A DNA stretch of 5,791 bases from Gammaproteobacteria bacterium. Lineage in GTDB: Bacteria; Pseudomonadota; Gammaproteobacteria; Pseudomonadales; Pseudohongiellaceae. Of this stretch, positions 1 to 5,707 are shown piece by piece. The stretch's first letter is position 1, and each line of letters starts with the position of its first letter. Below the pieces are notes generated by a model that searched no databases, was not told the DNA's origin, and saw only the letters and a program-made list of their open reading frames with translations. The stretch is from the NCBI GenBank assembly GCA_002684935.1, contig NYWC01000008.1, positions 71,904-77,694 on the forward strand. Direction: 5' to 3'. Position numbers and translations under genes: made by a program.

Positions 1-344
1 AGCATAGATGGATTAGTCATCCATTGCTTTAATTCGGGTTTCTGAATGATCTCTAGCGTAGTCGTATACTTAAACGCCTCCAGAATCTTTATTTCAACGG
101 TAACCTCTGCATTTTCATCAACCTGATCAGCAATACAAAACTGGGTCTTGATACCCTCTAATGCTTTTTCAGGCTCATTGGCTGTGAGCTCAAAAGGGCG
201 AGTCCCCGCACTCTTTATGTGGTTTGAGAAGGAGCTGTCTAGATAAGCTCCAAGCTGTGGCACTAACTTAAGCAAACGGATGTAGTTGGCATCGCAAACG
301 GCCATTTGCTTGATCAGATCCATACTGTAGCTATTTTTAGGCAT
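1..344 (-). CDS. DUF1249 (YqiB-like) protein, C-terminus cut off by window edge
   Basis: This is a partial minus-strand gene with 114 codons visible; the stop lies beyond the left edge. The chosen start at 344 gives MPKNSYSMDLIKQMAVCDAN, which matches the usual opening of DUF1249 proteins (a short basic leader, then a DL..xMAxCxANYxRLLKLxP block). Further on, EAFKYTTTLEIIQ (about residues 91-103) matches the family's conserved YTTTL strand, followed by the usual W..NP segment. The molecular function of DUF1249 is not known. In E. coli (yqiB) and Pseudomonas the gene sits directly after nudF and before cpdA, the cAMP phosphodiesterase; the same order after nudF here supports the call, and cpdA is expected past the left edge. 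The stretch between the N-terminal block and the YTTTL strand looks longer than in the Pseudomonas relative I remember. The ribosome binding site before 344 is poor (AAGAAG almost touching the ATG). The frame stays open upstream to an ATG at 596, so the start could be earlier. Confidence 0.85.
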   Translation of the reverse strand, partial: MPKNSYSMDLIKQMAVCDANYIRLLKLVPQLGAYLDSSFSNHIKSAGTRPFELTANEPEKALEGIKTQFCIADQVDENAEVTVEIKILEAFKYTTTLEIIQKPELKQWMTNPSM

Positions 345-571
345 ACTTCTTAAGTTATCGCCAAATTTCGTTAAAACGCCAAGTACCTTGTTCTCTAGTC
401 TAGACTCGATAAAGCGGGTCAGCCAGGGAACAATGAAGCAGTCACCCGGGGGTAAGGGACTCAGATTCAAGGCCCGCGCTATTTCGGAACAAAAACCACT
501 ACAGAACCAATTGTAACGGTTTAGCCGGTTTTTGCGAGTTCTCGGCAGGGGTTTTTGAGTAGAAACAATGG
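345..571 (-). other. nudF–DUF1249 gap, open in the DUF1249 frame
   Basis: These 227 bases lie between the nudF stop and the best DUF1249 start. On the minus strand they carry no stop codon in the DUF1249 frame. The open frame runs back to an ATG at 596-594 inside the nudF 3' end, giving 84 extra codons. The predicted extension is basic near its start (RKNRLNRYNW), has a cysteine pair (FCSGFCSE), and ends in a helix-like stretch (PWLTRFIESRLENKVLG). I recognise no domain in it. No good ribosome binding site precedes the ATG at 596; the nearest AAGGA is about 15 bases away. I see no convincing terminator or RNA gene here. It could be a lineage-specific N-terminal extension, the remnant of one, or an untranslated spacer that happens to be open. 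Confidence 0.35.
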
Positions 572-1207
572 CTAAAGCTGCTGGCTTTCGCGCCATTGAT
601 GAAGCAAGGCATCCTTGTTCAATGCCAACCACTGCAGGGCGATTACCGACATTGCGTTGTTAATAGCACCGGTTCGAACTGCCTCCTGGGCCTCTGCTTC
701 GGCAATGACAACGACTTCGATATCCTCATGCTCGTGGTCCAGCCCGTGAACCCCACCAGCTTTACTGGAATCTACTCTACTGCAATACAAGGTCACATAT
801 TCTGTCGAGGCGCCGGGGCTATTGAAATACTGACAAATTTTTACCAGTTTGCCCGCCACAATGCCGGTTTCTTCATAAGTTTCACGCGCTGCAACTTCTT
901 CGAGGGACTCCGGCTTATCAACCAATCCCGCTACCAGTTCCAGCGGCCAGGGTGATTCTTGCTGTCCCAGCATGCCAACCCGAAACTGGCGCACCATGAC
1001 CAAATTATCCAGGTCAGGGTCGAACAGCATGACCCCCACCGCTTGCTCCTTAACCAGTAGTTCACGATCAATCGGTTCGCTCCAACCCCCTTCAAACATC
1101 CGGTGCTTGAGCTGCAGCTTATCCAAGCGGAGGAAATCACGATAGGCCGTGTGCCGTTGCTCTACGGACACATCCGCTTGTTTGAAGGGTGGATCTGATT
1201 TTTTCAT
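572..1207 (-). CDS. nudF: ADP-ribose pyrophosphatase (Nudix hydrolase)
   Basis: The 211-residue product matches NudF, which hydrolyses ADP-ribose to AMP and ribose 5-phosphate in the cytoplasm and limits build-up of reactive ADP-ribose. The Nudix box GX5EX7REUXEEXGU spans residues 94-116: G94, E100, R108-E109, E112-E113, G115. A proline (P131, in NSPGAS) sits 15 residues after the box, the position that marks the ADP-ribose pyrophosphatase subgroup. The HGLDHEHEDIEV segment near residue 154 is the usual acidic C-terminal loop of the family. Length is normal (E. coli NudF is about 209 residues). The start at 1207 follows the arsC stop with no spacer (TAGATG), and an AAAAAGG ribosome binding site inside the arsC 3' end lies 5 bases upstream, which suggests translational coupling. 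The neighbouring DUF1249 gene is its usual partner. No key residue is missing. Confidence 0.93.
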   Translation of the reverse strand: MKKSDPPFKQADVSVEQRHTAYRDFLRLDKLQLKHRMFEGGWSEPIDRELLVKEQAVGVMLFDPDLDNLVMVRQFRVGMLGQQESPWPLELVAGLVDKPESLEEVAARETYEETGIVAGKLVKICQYFNSPGASTEYVTLYCSRVDSSKAGGVHGLDHEHEDIEVVVIAEAEAQEAVRTGAINNAMSVIALQWLALNKDALLHQWRESQQL

Positions 1208-1645
1208 CTAGACCTTTTTCGCAGTCAATTCATGCAGGAGTATTTCGATTTCAACTCGAATTCGTTCGCATACATTTTGAAAGCAGGCCTTGATCTCCGA
1301 TTCCTCGCCGATAGCCGCAGCGGGATCGTCAAACGGCATATGCCGTTTCAAGGTACCAGCTGGGAGGAGCGGGCAGCGCTCACCTGCATGAGCACAAACC
1401 GATATTACCAAATCCGCTTCTGCTAACATCGCGTCTGTTAAAACGTCCGATGTCTGCGAGGTGATATCAATGCCATTTTCAGCCATTACAGCGATTGCGC
1501 GGGGGTTCAGGCCATAGGCTTGCAGTCCAGCCGAAGCAAATTCGAACTGTTTTTTGCCCAGCAATTTAGCAGCGAGCGCGCGAGCCCAACCCTCCGCCAT
1601 TTGCGAGCGGCAAGAGTTACCGGTACACAAGAACAGCACGCGCAT
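1208..1645 (-). CDS. arsC: Arsenate reductase, thioredoxin-coupled type (LMW phosphatase fold)
   Basis: The 145-residue product has the low-molecular-weight tyrosine phosphatase fold signature CX5R at its N-terminus (C7-TGNSC-R13) and the general-acid loop FDDP at residues 105-108. It also has the two further cysteines that set thioredoxin-coupled arsenate reductases apart from plain phosphatases: C84 and C91 in SVCAHAGERCP, seven residues apart like Cys82/Cys89 of the staphylococcal pI258 enzyme. The expected reaction is reduction of arsenate to arsenite by a C7-C84-C91 disulfide cascade that is reset by thioredoxin. Two more cysteines (C121, C126) lie near the C-terminus; their role is unclear. 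The gene starts 2 bases after the ppiC stop and abuts nudF. No arsR regulator or arsenite exporter gene lies within the window, so this copy is not in a classic ars operon and may serve basal tolerance. The ribosome binding site is weak, consistent with coupling to ppiC. Confidence 0.88.
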   Translation of the reverse strand: MRVLFLCTGNSCRSQMAEGWARALAAKLLGKKQFEFASAGLQAYGLNPRAIAVMAENGIDITSQTSDVLTDAMLAEADLVISVCAHAGERCPLLPAGTLKRHMPFDDPAAAIGEESEIKACFQNVCERIRVEIEILLHELTAKKV

Positions 1646-1647
1646 TT

Positions 1648-1926
1648 TTAGTTGCGGCTTATCACTTCAAGCAGGTGGTAGCCGAATTGTGTTTTGACTG
1701 GCCCTTGCAGCGTGTTGACGTCGGCACTGAATACGACCGCATCGAATTCTTTTACCATCATGCCTGGGCCAAACTGGCCAAGATCTCCACCCTGCGCCTT
1801 GGAAGGGCAGCTTGAAAACTCTCTTGCGATGTCGCCAAAATCTTCGCCGTTAGCGATTCGATCCTTCAGCTGCAGGCATTGCTCTTCGGAATCTACCAAA
1901 ATGTGGCGGGCGGTTGCTGTAGTCAT
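1648..1926 (-). CDS. ppiC: Parvulin-type peptidyl-prolyl cis-trans isomerase
   Basis: The 92-residue product is a single parvulin domain with nothing added, the size of E. coli PpiC (93 residues). Visible hallmarks are ARHILV (H8) at the start, a helix with FGDIAREFSSCPS (C40 in the active-site region), GGDLGQFGPGMMVKEFD at about 46-62, and TQFGYHLLEV near the end (H84). These residues line the catalytic pocket in parvulins. There is no signal peptide or membrane segment, so it should act in the cytoplasm, speeding cis/trans isomerisation of prolyl bonds. It is the first gene of a tight minus-strand cluster (ppiC, arsC, nudF). The start at 1926 is set by a strong AGGAG 5 bases upstream. The upstream region holds a 13-base inverted repeat that may regulate the cluster. 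No oddities are visible in the protein. Confidence 0.92.
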   Translation of the reverse strand: MTTATARHILVDSEEQCLQLKDRIANGEDFGDIAREFSSCPSKAQGGDLGQFGPGMMVKEFDAVVFSADVNTLQGPVKTQFGYHLLEVISRN

Positions 1927-1931
1927 GATCT

Positions 1932-1936
1932 CTCCT
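1932..1936 (-). promoter_or_regulatory. Ribosome binding site of ppiC
   Basis: AGGAG on the minus strand lies 5 bases before the ATG at 1926. It is the strongest Shine-Dalgarno match in the left cluster and fixes the ppiC start. Confidence 0.8.
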
Positions 1937-1948
1937 TTTCTGCAATCA

Positions 1949-1961
1949 GGGCATTATGCCC
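1949..1961. promoter_or_regulatory. Perfect 13-base inverted repeat upstream of ppiC
   Basis: GGGCATTATGCCC is a perfect 6-base inverted repeat around a single central base, 22 bases before the ppiC ATG. On the minus strand its core reads CATAAT, five of six matches to a -10 box. A start about 7 bases further on would give a leader of roughly 20 bases that still contains the AGGAG site. No good -35 hexamer is found 16-19 bases upstream. The overlap of a dyad with a possible -10 box is typical of an operator, but the element could also be chance. Confidence 0.35.
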
Positions 1962-2114
1962 GAATGGAGGAAAGAGGGCACACAATCCGTTATAATTTCC
2001 TCTCTCAGACACCTTTCTAACAAGCAGGTTGCCTATATCCACGACGCCCTTTTTTATCACATTTATCGACGAACACTATTTTTCCTAGCACCTAAAATCT
2101 CCAACTGAATTATC

Positions 2115-2119
2115 GAAGG
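2115..2119 (+). promoter_or_regulatory. Ribosome binding site of the DUF2889 gene
   Basis: GAAGG lies 8 bases before the ATG at 2128. It supports that start and confirms that the plus-strand frame, rather than the long overlapping minus-strand frame at 2110-2637, is the real gene. Confidence 0.65.
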
Positions 2120-2127
2120 TACCCCCT

Positions 2128-2727
2128 ATGTCTTTGCCTGAAGCAGCCCCAAGACGCCATGTCCATACTCGAGCAATCGATTACCGCGGCTATGAGCGCG
2201 AAGATGGCATGTGGGACATTGAAGCTCACATGAAAGATACGAAGACATATGAGTTCAGCAATAAGTGGCGCGGGACAGTGCCAATCGGGGAGCCGATGCA
2301 TGAAATGTTTCTGCGTGTCACTATCGATGACAGCTTTGTGATACGGGATATTTACGCAGCAACTGAGCACAGTCCGTTTGAGATGTGTCCGAGCATTACG
2401 CCAAACTATAAAAATTTGATTGGCATACAAATGGGTCCAGGGTGGCGTAAGGCAATACGCACGAAGGTCGGTGGCACCGAGGGCTGCACACACCTGACGG
2501 AACTCCTGTTTCCAATGGCGACGGTAGCCATGCAAACGATCTGGCCGATCAAGAGCAAACGCAGACAAGAATCGGACGCAGAAGAGGGAGAAAAAACAAG
2601 CGGCAACAAGCGCCCGGTGGTGCTGGATACCTGCCACGCCTGGGCCACAGGTTCCCCGGTGGTGAGGAGTAATGCTCCCAAATACTATACCGGAAAAGAC
2701 CCCGTATCAGACGAAACGGGCAGCTGA
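2128..2727 (+). CDS. DUF2889 domain protein, function unknown
   Basis: The 199-residue product matches the DUF2889 family by its ordered motifs: RHVHTRAIDYRGYEREDGMW near residues 10-29 (the conserved R.....GY.R.DG.WDIE opening), PMHEMFLRVTID at 56-67, a CP pair at 87-88, GPGW at 103-106, EGCTHLTELLFP at 118-129, and a C-terminal LDTCHAW....PVV....P..Y block at 166-187. The conserved histidines, cysteines and acidic residues suggest a metal- or ligand-binding fold, but no biochemical role of the family is known to me. There is no signal peptide or membrane segment, so it is probably cytoplasmic. A charged low-complexity segment (KSKRRQESDAEEGEKTSGNK, 142-161) looks like a flexible linker before the last conserved block. 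The gene stands alone on the plus strand: divergent from ppiC and convergent with the histidine kinase, only one base apart. No functional link to either neighbour is evident. Confidence 0.85.
   Translation: MSLPEAAPRRHVHTRAIDYRGYEREDGMWDIEAHMKDTKTYEFSNKWRGTVPIGEPMHEMFLRVTIDDSFVIRDIYAATEHSPFEMCPSITPNYKNLIGIQMGPGWRKAIRTKVGGTEGCTHLTELLFPMATVAMQTIWPIKSKRRQESDAEEGEKTSGNKRPVVLDTCHAWATGSPVVRSNAPKYYTGKDPVSDETGS
2693..2720 (-). terminator. Weak hairpin with T-rich tail downstream of the histidine kinase
   Basis: Read on the minus strand, 8 bases after the kinase stop codon, CCCGT and ACGGG form a 5-base stem around a 10-base loop, followed by GTCTTTTCC. The stem is short, the loop large and the T run only four long, so this is at best a weak intrinsic terminator. 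It lies inside the 3' end of the convergent DUF2889 gene because there is no spacer between the genes. Confidence 0.25.
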
Positions 2728-2728
2728 G

Positions 2729-4912
2729 TTACTTATAAAACAGGGGAATGACGACCGTGACAGTCACACCATTTCGGTCTTGCCTGTTCTCCGCCCGAAT
2801 CTGTCCGCCATGAAAGTCTGAAATCAGACGCGCGATATGCAAGCCCATCCCCAAGTGCGGCTGGCGCTGTTTTTCCTGCGGACGCACTGAAATCATGGAG
2901 TCGAACAGCCTGTCTTTCATTTCGTCCGGCAGAAATGGCCCGGCATTGGATACCTTGATCACGGCATGATCACGCAAGGCGCGGCAGTATACTGTAATGG
3001 GTTGGTCGGGATAAGAAAACTCGACTGCATTTGCCACCAGCTTATCTAGCAACTGGGCGATATACTCAGGAACTCCATCCACGTGAATCGTATAGTTCAG
3101 TGTATCCAGCTCGAAGTTGGACTCCGGATAGGCAAGCTTGTAACCCTCAACACAGCCAGTGATGACTTCCACCAGATCGATTTTCTCTTTCTCAGAAGTC
3201 TGCAACATTTGCTCGAGACGAGTGGCTTCGCTCATATTGGTGAGAATGAGATTTAGCCGGTTAATGCCTTCTTCTGCTCGCTCAATATAGACAGCCGATT
3301 CCTCGTTGCTCTCTGTCAGCCCCAGGTTTTCAATAGAGGATCTAACCACTGTAACTGGTGTGCGTAGCTCGTGCGAAAGTCGTGAAGACATGTTTTCAAG
3401 GTAATTCGTATACTGCGTAAGGCGCTCCACGATACTGGAAAAGCTGCGTGATAAGTCCCCAATTTCATCGGAATTCCCGGAAGGCACAATAGTGTTTTGT
3501 ACGCGCCCAGTGTCATCGATAATCGCTTCAGCCTGATTGCGTAAACCTCGTATTCGGGATGAAATGCGCGATGCGAAAAAGAACAAGCCCAGTACCACAA
3601 TTAGCATCACTGCGATTATTGTATTGAACAGCTTTTCCATGGCTTCGTTTCTGAATGTCCGCAATCCGTTCATATTCTGATCAACCACCACAGCCCCCAT
3701 TACCTCATTATTCGCGAGTATGGGGTGAGCCGCTTCAAGTAGGCGGGTTTCAGTGTCTGCCAGAGTTCGGAACTGAGTCAGCGGCGTGCCATTTAACGCA
3801 GAGTAAATGTGCGCGCCTCCACGCGTAACTTCAGAATAGAGATCATCAATAAAATCATTGCTGGGTTTGGTTAGAAGCTGGTAATACAGGGGGTCCAGAA
3901 TCTTGTTCTGAACATACAGCCAGTATTTGTTGATCGGTACCCCACTTTCAATAGGGGTCAGTTGTATTCCTGTAGCGGACTGAATATCTCCGGCGGTAAG
4001 CAATACACGCCCACTTCGGTCCACTACTTGTATTCGTGAATTATTATGCCCCATCCCAGCAACTATGCGGTCAATCTCAGGGGTAGGTAAAAGAATTGAG
4101 CCCAGACGTTCCGCGTCATCCATTCGATAAGTGGCAACCACAGTGTTGACGCTTCGATTTACCGGGTCATCAATATCGAATACAGCAAACCCAAGCCGAT
4201 CTCCCAACATTTCCATTGGAATGCGAAGCTCAACAGCATAACCAAAGTTGGTGTCATACCATTGACCGATAATGCGTTCTTCGTAGGTCGGGTCGGTGTA
4301 GTCTTCCTTGACCCGAAAAGGATAGATAGGTTCAGCTTGATAAGGCGCAATCACATAACGGGTAACATCATTTCCTTCCTTAGACAGCATTGAGATCTGA
4401 AGAAAGTCGCTACGATAGACCGTCAGTGCATCCTGATCTCGGTAAACAACTTCGTCGTCCGTCACTTTAAAATAGGCATACAAGAAACCATCGTATTCGC
4501 CTAACATACTTTCAAACTTCAGTGAGTCATCATCCACGTACATACGTGCTGGATTCAAAGTGGTTCTGAGAAAATCCCGATTGTCGTACAGCACTTCATA
4601 CTGCTGGTATTCGCCCCAATCACCGAGTGAGCTATCAACCAGAGACAAGGGTGAATACACGGGGTAAACATAAAGGTCCTCACTGCGCGTGGCTGGACTA
4701 TAGCTACCCTCATTAAATAACTCCGGGCGCTCATTGAGAGCAGTAGCCAGCGCCTGCGCTGTCCCCAGGACAGTTTGCTCCTGACCGCGAGCCAGATAGT
4801 CCTCCATCTCCAGGATGTACTGGTAGCCGAGCCATGGAATTACCAGCAGAAAACTGGATAGAAAAACCAGCTTGAAGCGAATGCCAAATGGATTTTTTAG
4901 GGCGAAGGCCAT
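2729..4912 (-). CDS. pdsS: Sensor histidine kinase of the proteobacterial dedicated sortase system
   Basis: The 727-residue membrane kinase has TM1 at about 12-33, a periplasmic region of about 395 residues, TM2 at about 429-447, a HAMP-like linker to about 500, a HisKA domain with phospho-acceptor H514 in SHELRTP, and an ATPase domain with N box KLVANAVEF (N628), G1 box VSNAGP (N656-G658) and G2 box HLGMGLHIA (686-694). The block LPDEMKDRLFDSMISVR (661-677) and the overall length fit, from memory, the kinase of the dedicated ('marine') sortase system. The first periplasmic half (about 95-262) looks like a CBM9/DOMON beta-sandwich, including GYAVELRIPMEMLGDRLGF. The second half (about 290-425) resembles a PAS/Cache-type fold. 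It should autophosphorylate on an envelope signal and pass phosphate to the regulator encoded just upstream. The N-terminal helix supports the start at 4912, but no clear ribosome binding site precedes it. The first residue of the DxG motif is Asn instead of Asp. Confidence 0.85.
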   Translation of the reverse strand: MAFALKNPFGIRFKLVFLSSFLLVIPWLGYQYILEMEDYLARGQEQTVLGTAQALATALNERPELFNEGSYSPATRSEDLYVYPVYSPLSLVDSSLGDWGEYQQYEVLYDNRDFLRTTLNPARMYVDDDSLKFESMLGEYDGFLYAYFKVTDDEVVYRDQDALTVYRSDFLQISMLSKEGNDVTRYVIAPYQAEPIYPFRVKEDYTDPTYEERIIGQWYDTNFGYAVELRIPMEMLGDRLGFAVFDIDDPVNRSVNTVVATYRMDDAERLGSILLPTPEIDRIVAGMGHNNSRIQVVDRSGRVLLTAGDIQSATGIQLTPIESGVPINKYWLYVQNKILDPLYYQLLTKPSNDFIDDLYSEVTRGGAHIYSALNGTPLTQFRTLADTETRLLEAAHPILANNEVMGAVVVDQNMNGLRTFRNEAMEKLFNTIIAVMLIVVLGLFFFASRISSRIRGLRNQAEAIIDDTGRVQNTIVPSGNSDEIGDLSRSFSSIVERLTQYTNYLENMSSRLSHELRTPVTVVRSSIENLGLTESNEESAVYIERAEEGINRLNLILTNMSEATRLEQMLQTSEKEKIDLVEVITGCVEGYKLAYPESNFELDTLNYTIHVDGVPEYIAQLLDKLVANAVEFSYPDQPITVYCRALRDHAVIKVSNAGPFLPDEMKDRLFDSMISVRPQEKQRQPHLGMGLHIARLISDFHGGQIRAENRQDRNGVTVTVVIPLFYK

Positions 4913-4942
4913 AACGAGCTTATGCTGAAGAGATTGCGTTTC

Positions 4943-4960
4943 GTTTAGTTGGTTTAGTTG
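4943..4960 (-). repeat. Tandem 9-base duplication between regulator and kinase genes
   Basis: CAACTAAAC occurs twice back to back on the minus strand, within the 60-base gap between the regulator stop and the kinase start. It is a perfect two-copy repeat and, being a multiple of three, keeps the kinase frame open. It is probably a small slippage duplication; a role in spacing or as a half-site pair is possible but unproven. Confidence 0.6.
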
Positions 4961-4972
4961 CTGCCAATTGAC

Positions 4973-5707
4973 TTAGTTCGTCCGTAAGTAACTAGGCGCA
5001 TTTTCGGATCCTGCCGGTTCGATATTCCAGCGATAGCCCATTCCGTAAACTGTTTCGATGCAGTCAAATTCATCGTCCATTTGAAGGAATTTCTTTCTGA
5101 TGCGTTTGATGTGTGATGTGATTGTACTGCCATCTACAAATATTTTTGATTCCTGCATGAGCACCTGGCGACTCTTGACGTGGCCCGGAAATTTAGCCAG
5201 TGCATGCACCATCCAGAATTCGGTCACGGTAAGAGGCACTGGTTGTTCTTCCCACTGCACAGTGAGGCGACCGATATCCAAGGTCAGCTTCCCGCGCTGC
5301 AGCAGATTCTCTGGCGATGGCGGTTGATCAATTACATCGAGACGGCGAAACAGGGCTGCGATGCGTGCCGTGAGATGGGGCAGGCTGATGTCCTTGGTCA
5401 GATAATCGTCGGCGCCCATGCGCAAACCCGATACAGTATCAAAGTCATTGTCGCGCGCGGTCAGGAAAATAATCGGAAGCGTATCTGACAGAGAGCGCAG
5501 AGCCTGACAAAGGGTGAAACCTCCGTCAATTTCGTTCTCCAGACCTATATCGATAATGGCCAGATTGGGCAGACGAATATCGAATGCTGCCATCGCTTTT
5601 TTGCGATTGGCATAAGTCTGCACTTCATAACCCTGTTTCCGGAGCACGTCGGCGTAGTTTTCCCGAATGGCGGCTTCATCCTCGACGATAGCAATTCTTC
5701 TGCTCAT
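4973..5707 (-). CDS. pdsR: Response regulator of the proteobacterial dedicated sortase system
   Basis: The 244-residue product is an OmpR/PhoB-type response regulator. The receiver domain (about 4-122) has the acidic pair E9-D10 with E11, the phosphorylation site D53 (IIDIG), T83 (FLTA) and K105 (LTKD), so all catalytic residues are present. After a short linker, the winged-helix DNA-binding domain (about 137-230) shows LTVTEFWMVHALAKFPG, the recognition-helix region TSHIKRIRKKF and the wing ending VYGMGYRWN. Partnership with the adjacent kinase and overall resemblance place it in the dedicated sortase system, where it would control transcription of the sortase, its surface substrate and perhaps its own operon. 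The start at 5707 overlaps the stop of an upstream gene by ATGA, indicating translational coupling and one transcript. The kinase gene follows after 60 bases in the same reading frame. No damage is visible. Confidence 0.88.
   Translation of the reverse strand: MSRRIAIVEDEAAIRENYADVLRKQGYEVQTYANRKKAMAAFDIRLPNLAIIDIGLENEIDGGFTLCQALRSLSDTLPIIFLTARDNDFDTVSGLRMGADDYLTKDISLPHLTARIAALFRRLDVIDQPPSPENLLQRGKLTLDIGRLTVQWEEQPVPLTVTEFWMVHALAKFPGHVKSRQVLMQESKIFVDGSTITSHIKRIRKKFLQMDDEFDCIETVYGMGYRWNIEPAGSENAPSYLRTN

Larger units (their letters stand above)
1927..2127. other. Divergent intergenic region between ppiC and the DUF2889 gene
   Basis: These 201 bases separate two divergently transcribed genes and must hold at least one promoter for each direction. 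What can be seen: the ppiC ribosome binding site and the 13-base dyad at the left end; a consensus TATAAT at 1991-1996 on the plus strand, without a recognisable -35 hexamer (the bases 17 upstream read AGGAAA); and GAAGG before the DUF2889 start at the right end. If TATAAT is used, the DUF2889 leader would be about 125 bases. I see no open frame, RNA gene or terminator hairpin here. Confidence 0.5.

Noticed and set aside
345..400. Possible promoter (TTGGCG, 17 bases, GATAAC) just before the DUF1249 start
   Set aside because: Each box matches only four of six positions, and the start point would fall almost on the ATG, giving a leaderless message. Too weak to annotate.
515..540. Short CGG/CCG dyad followed by a T run on the plus strand
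   Set aside because: The stem is three bases, and no plus-strand gene ends there, so a terminator is not supported.
596..955. Plus-strand open frame of 119 codons opposite nudF
   Set aside because: It lies wholly inside nudF, which has an intact Nudix box. No ribosome binding site or family resemblance was seen.
1694..2020. Plus-strand open frame of 108 codons opposite ppiC and its upstream region
   Set aside because: It covers the ppiC coding strand and promoter area and has no recognisable protein features.
2110..2637. Long minus-strand open frame (175 codons) opposite the DUF2889 gene
   Set aside because: The plus-strand frame carries all DUF2889 motifs and a good ribosome binding site. 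The minus frame has no recognisable motif and is a shadow of it.
4943..4960. Tandem CAACTAAAC as part of a CRISPR or larger repeat array
   Set aside because: There are only two adjacent copies, with no spacers and no further copies seen nearby.
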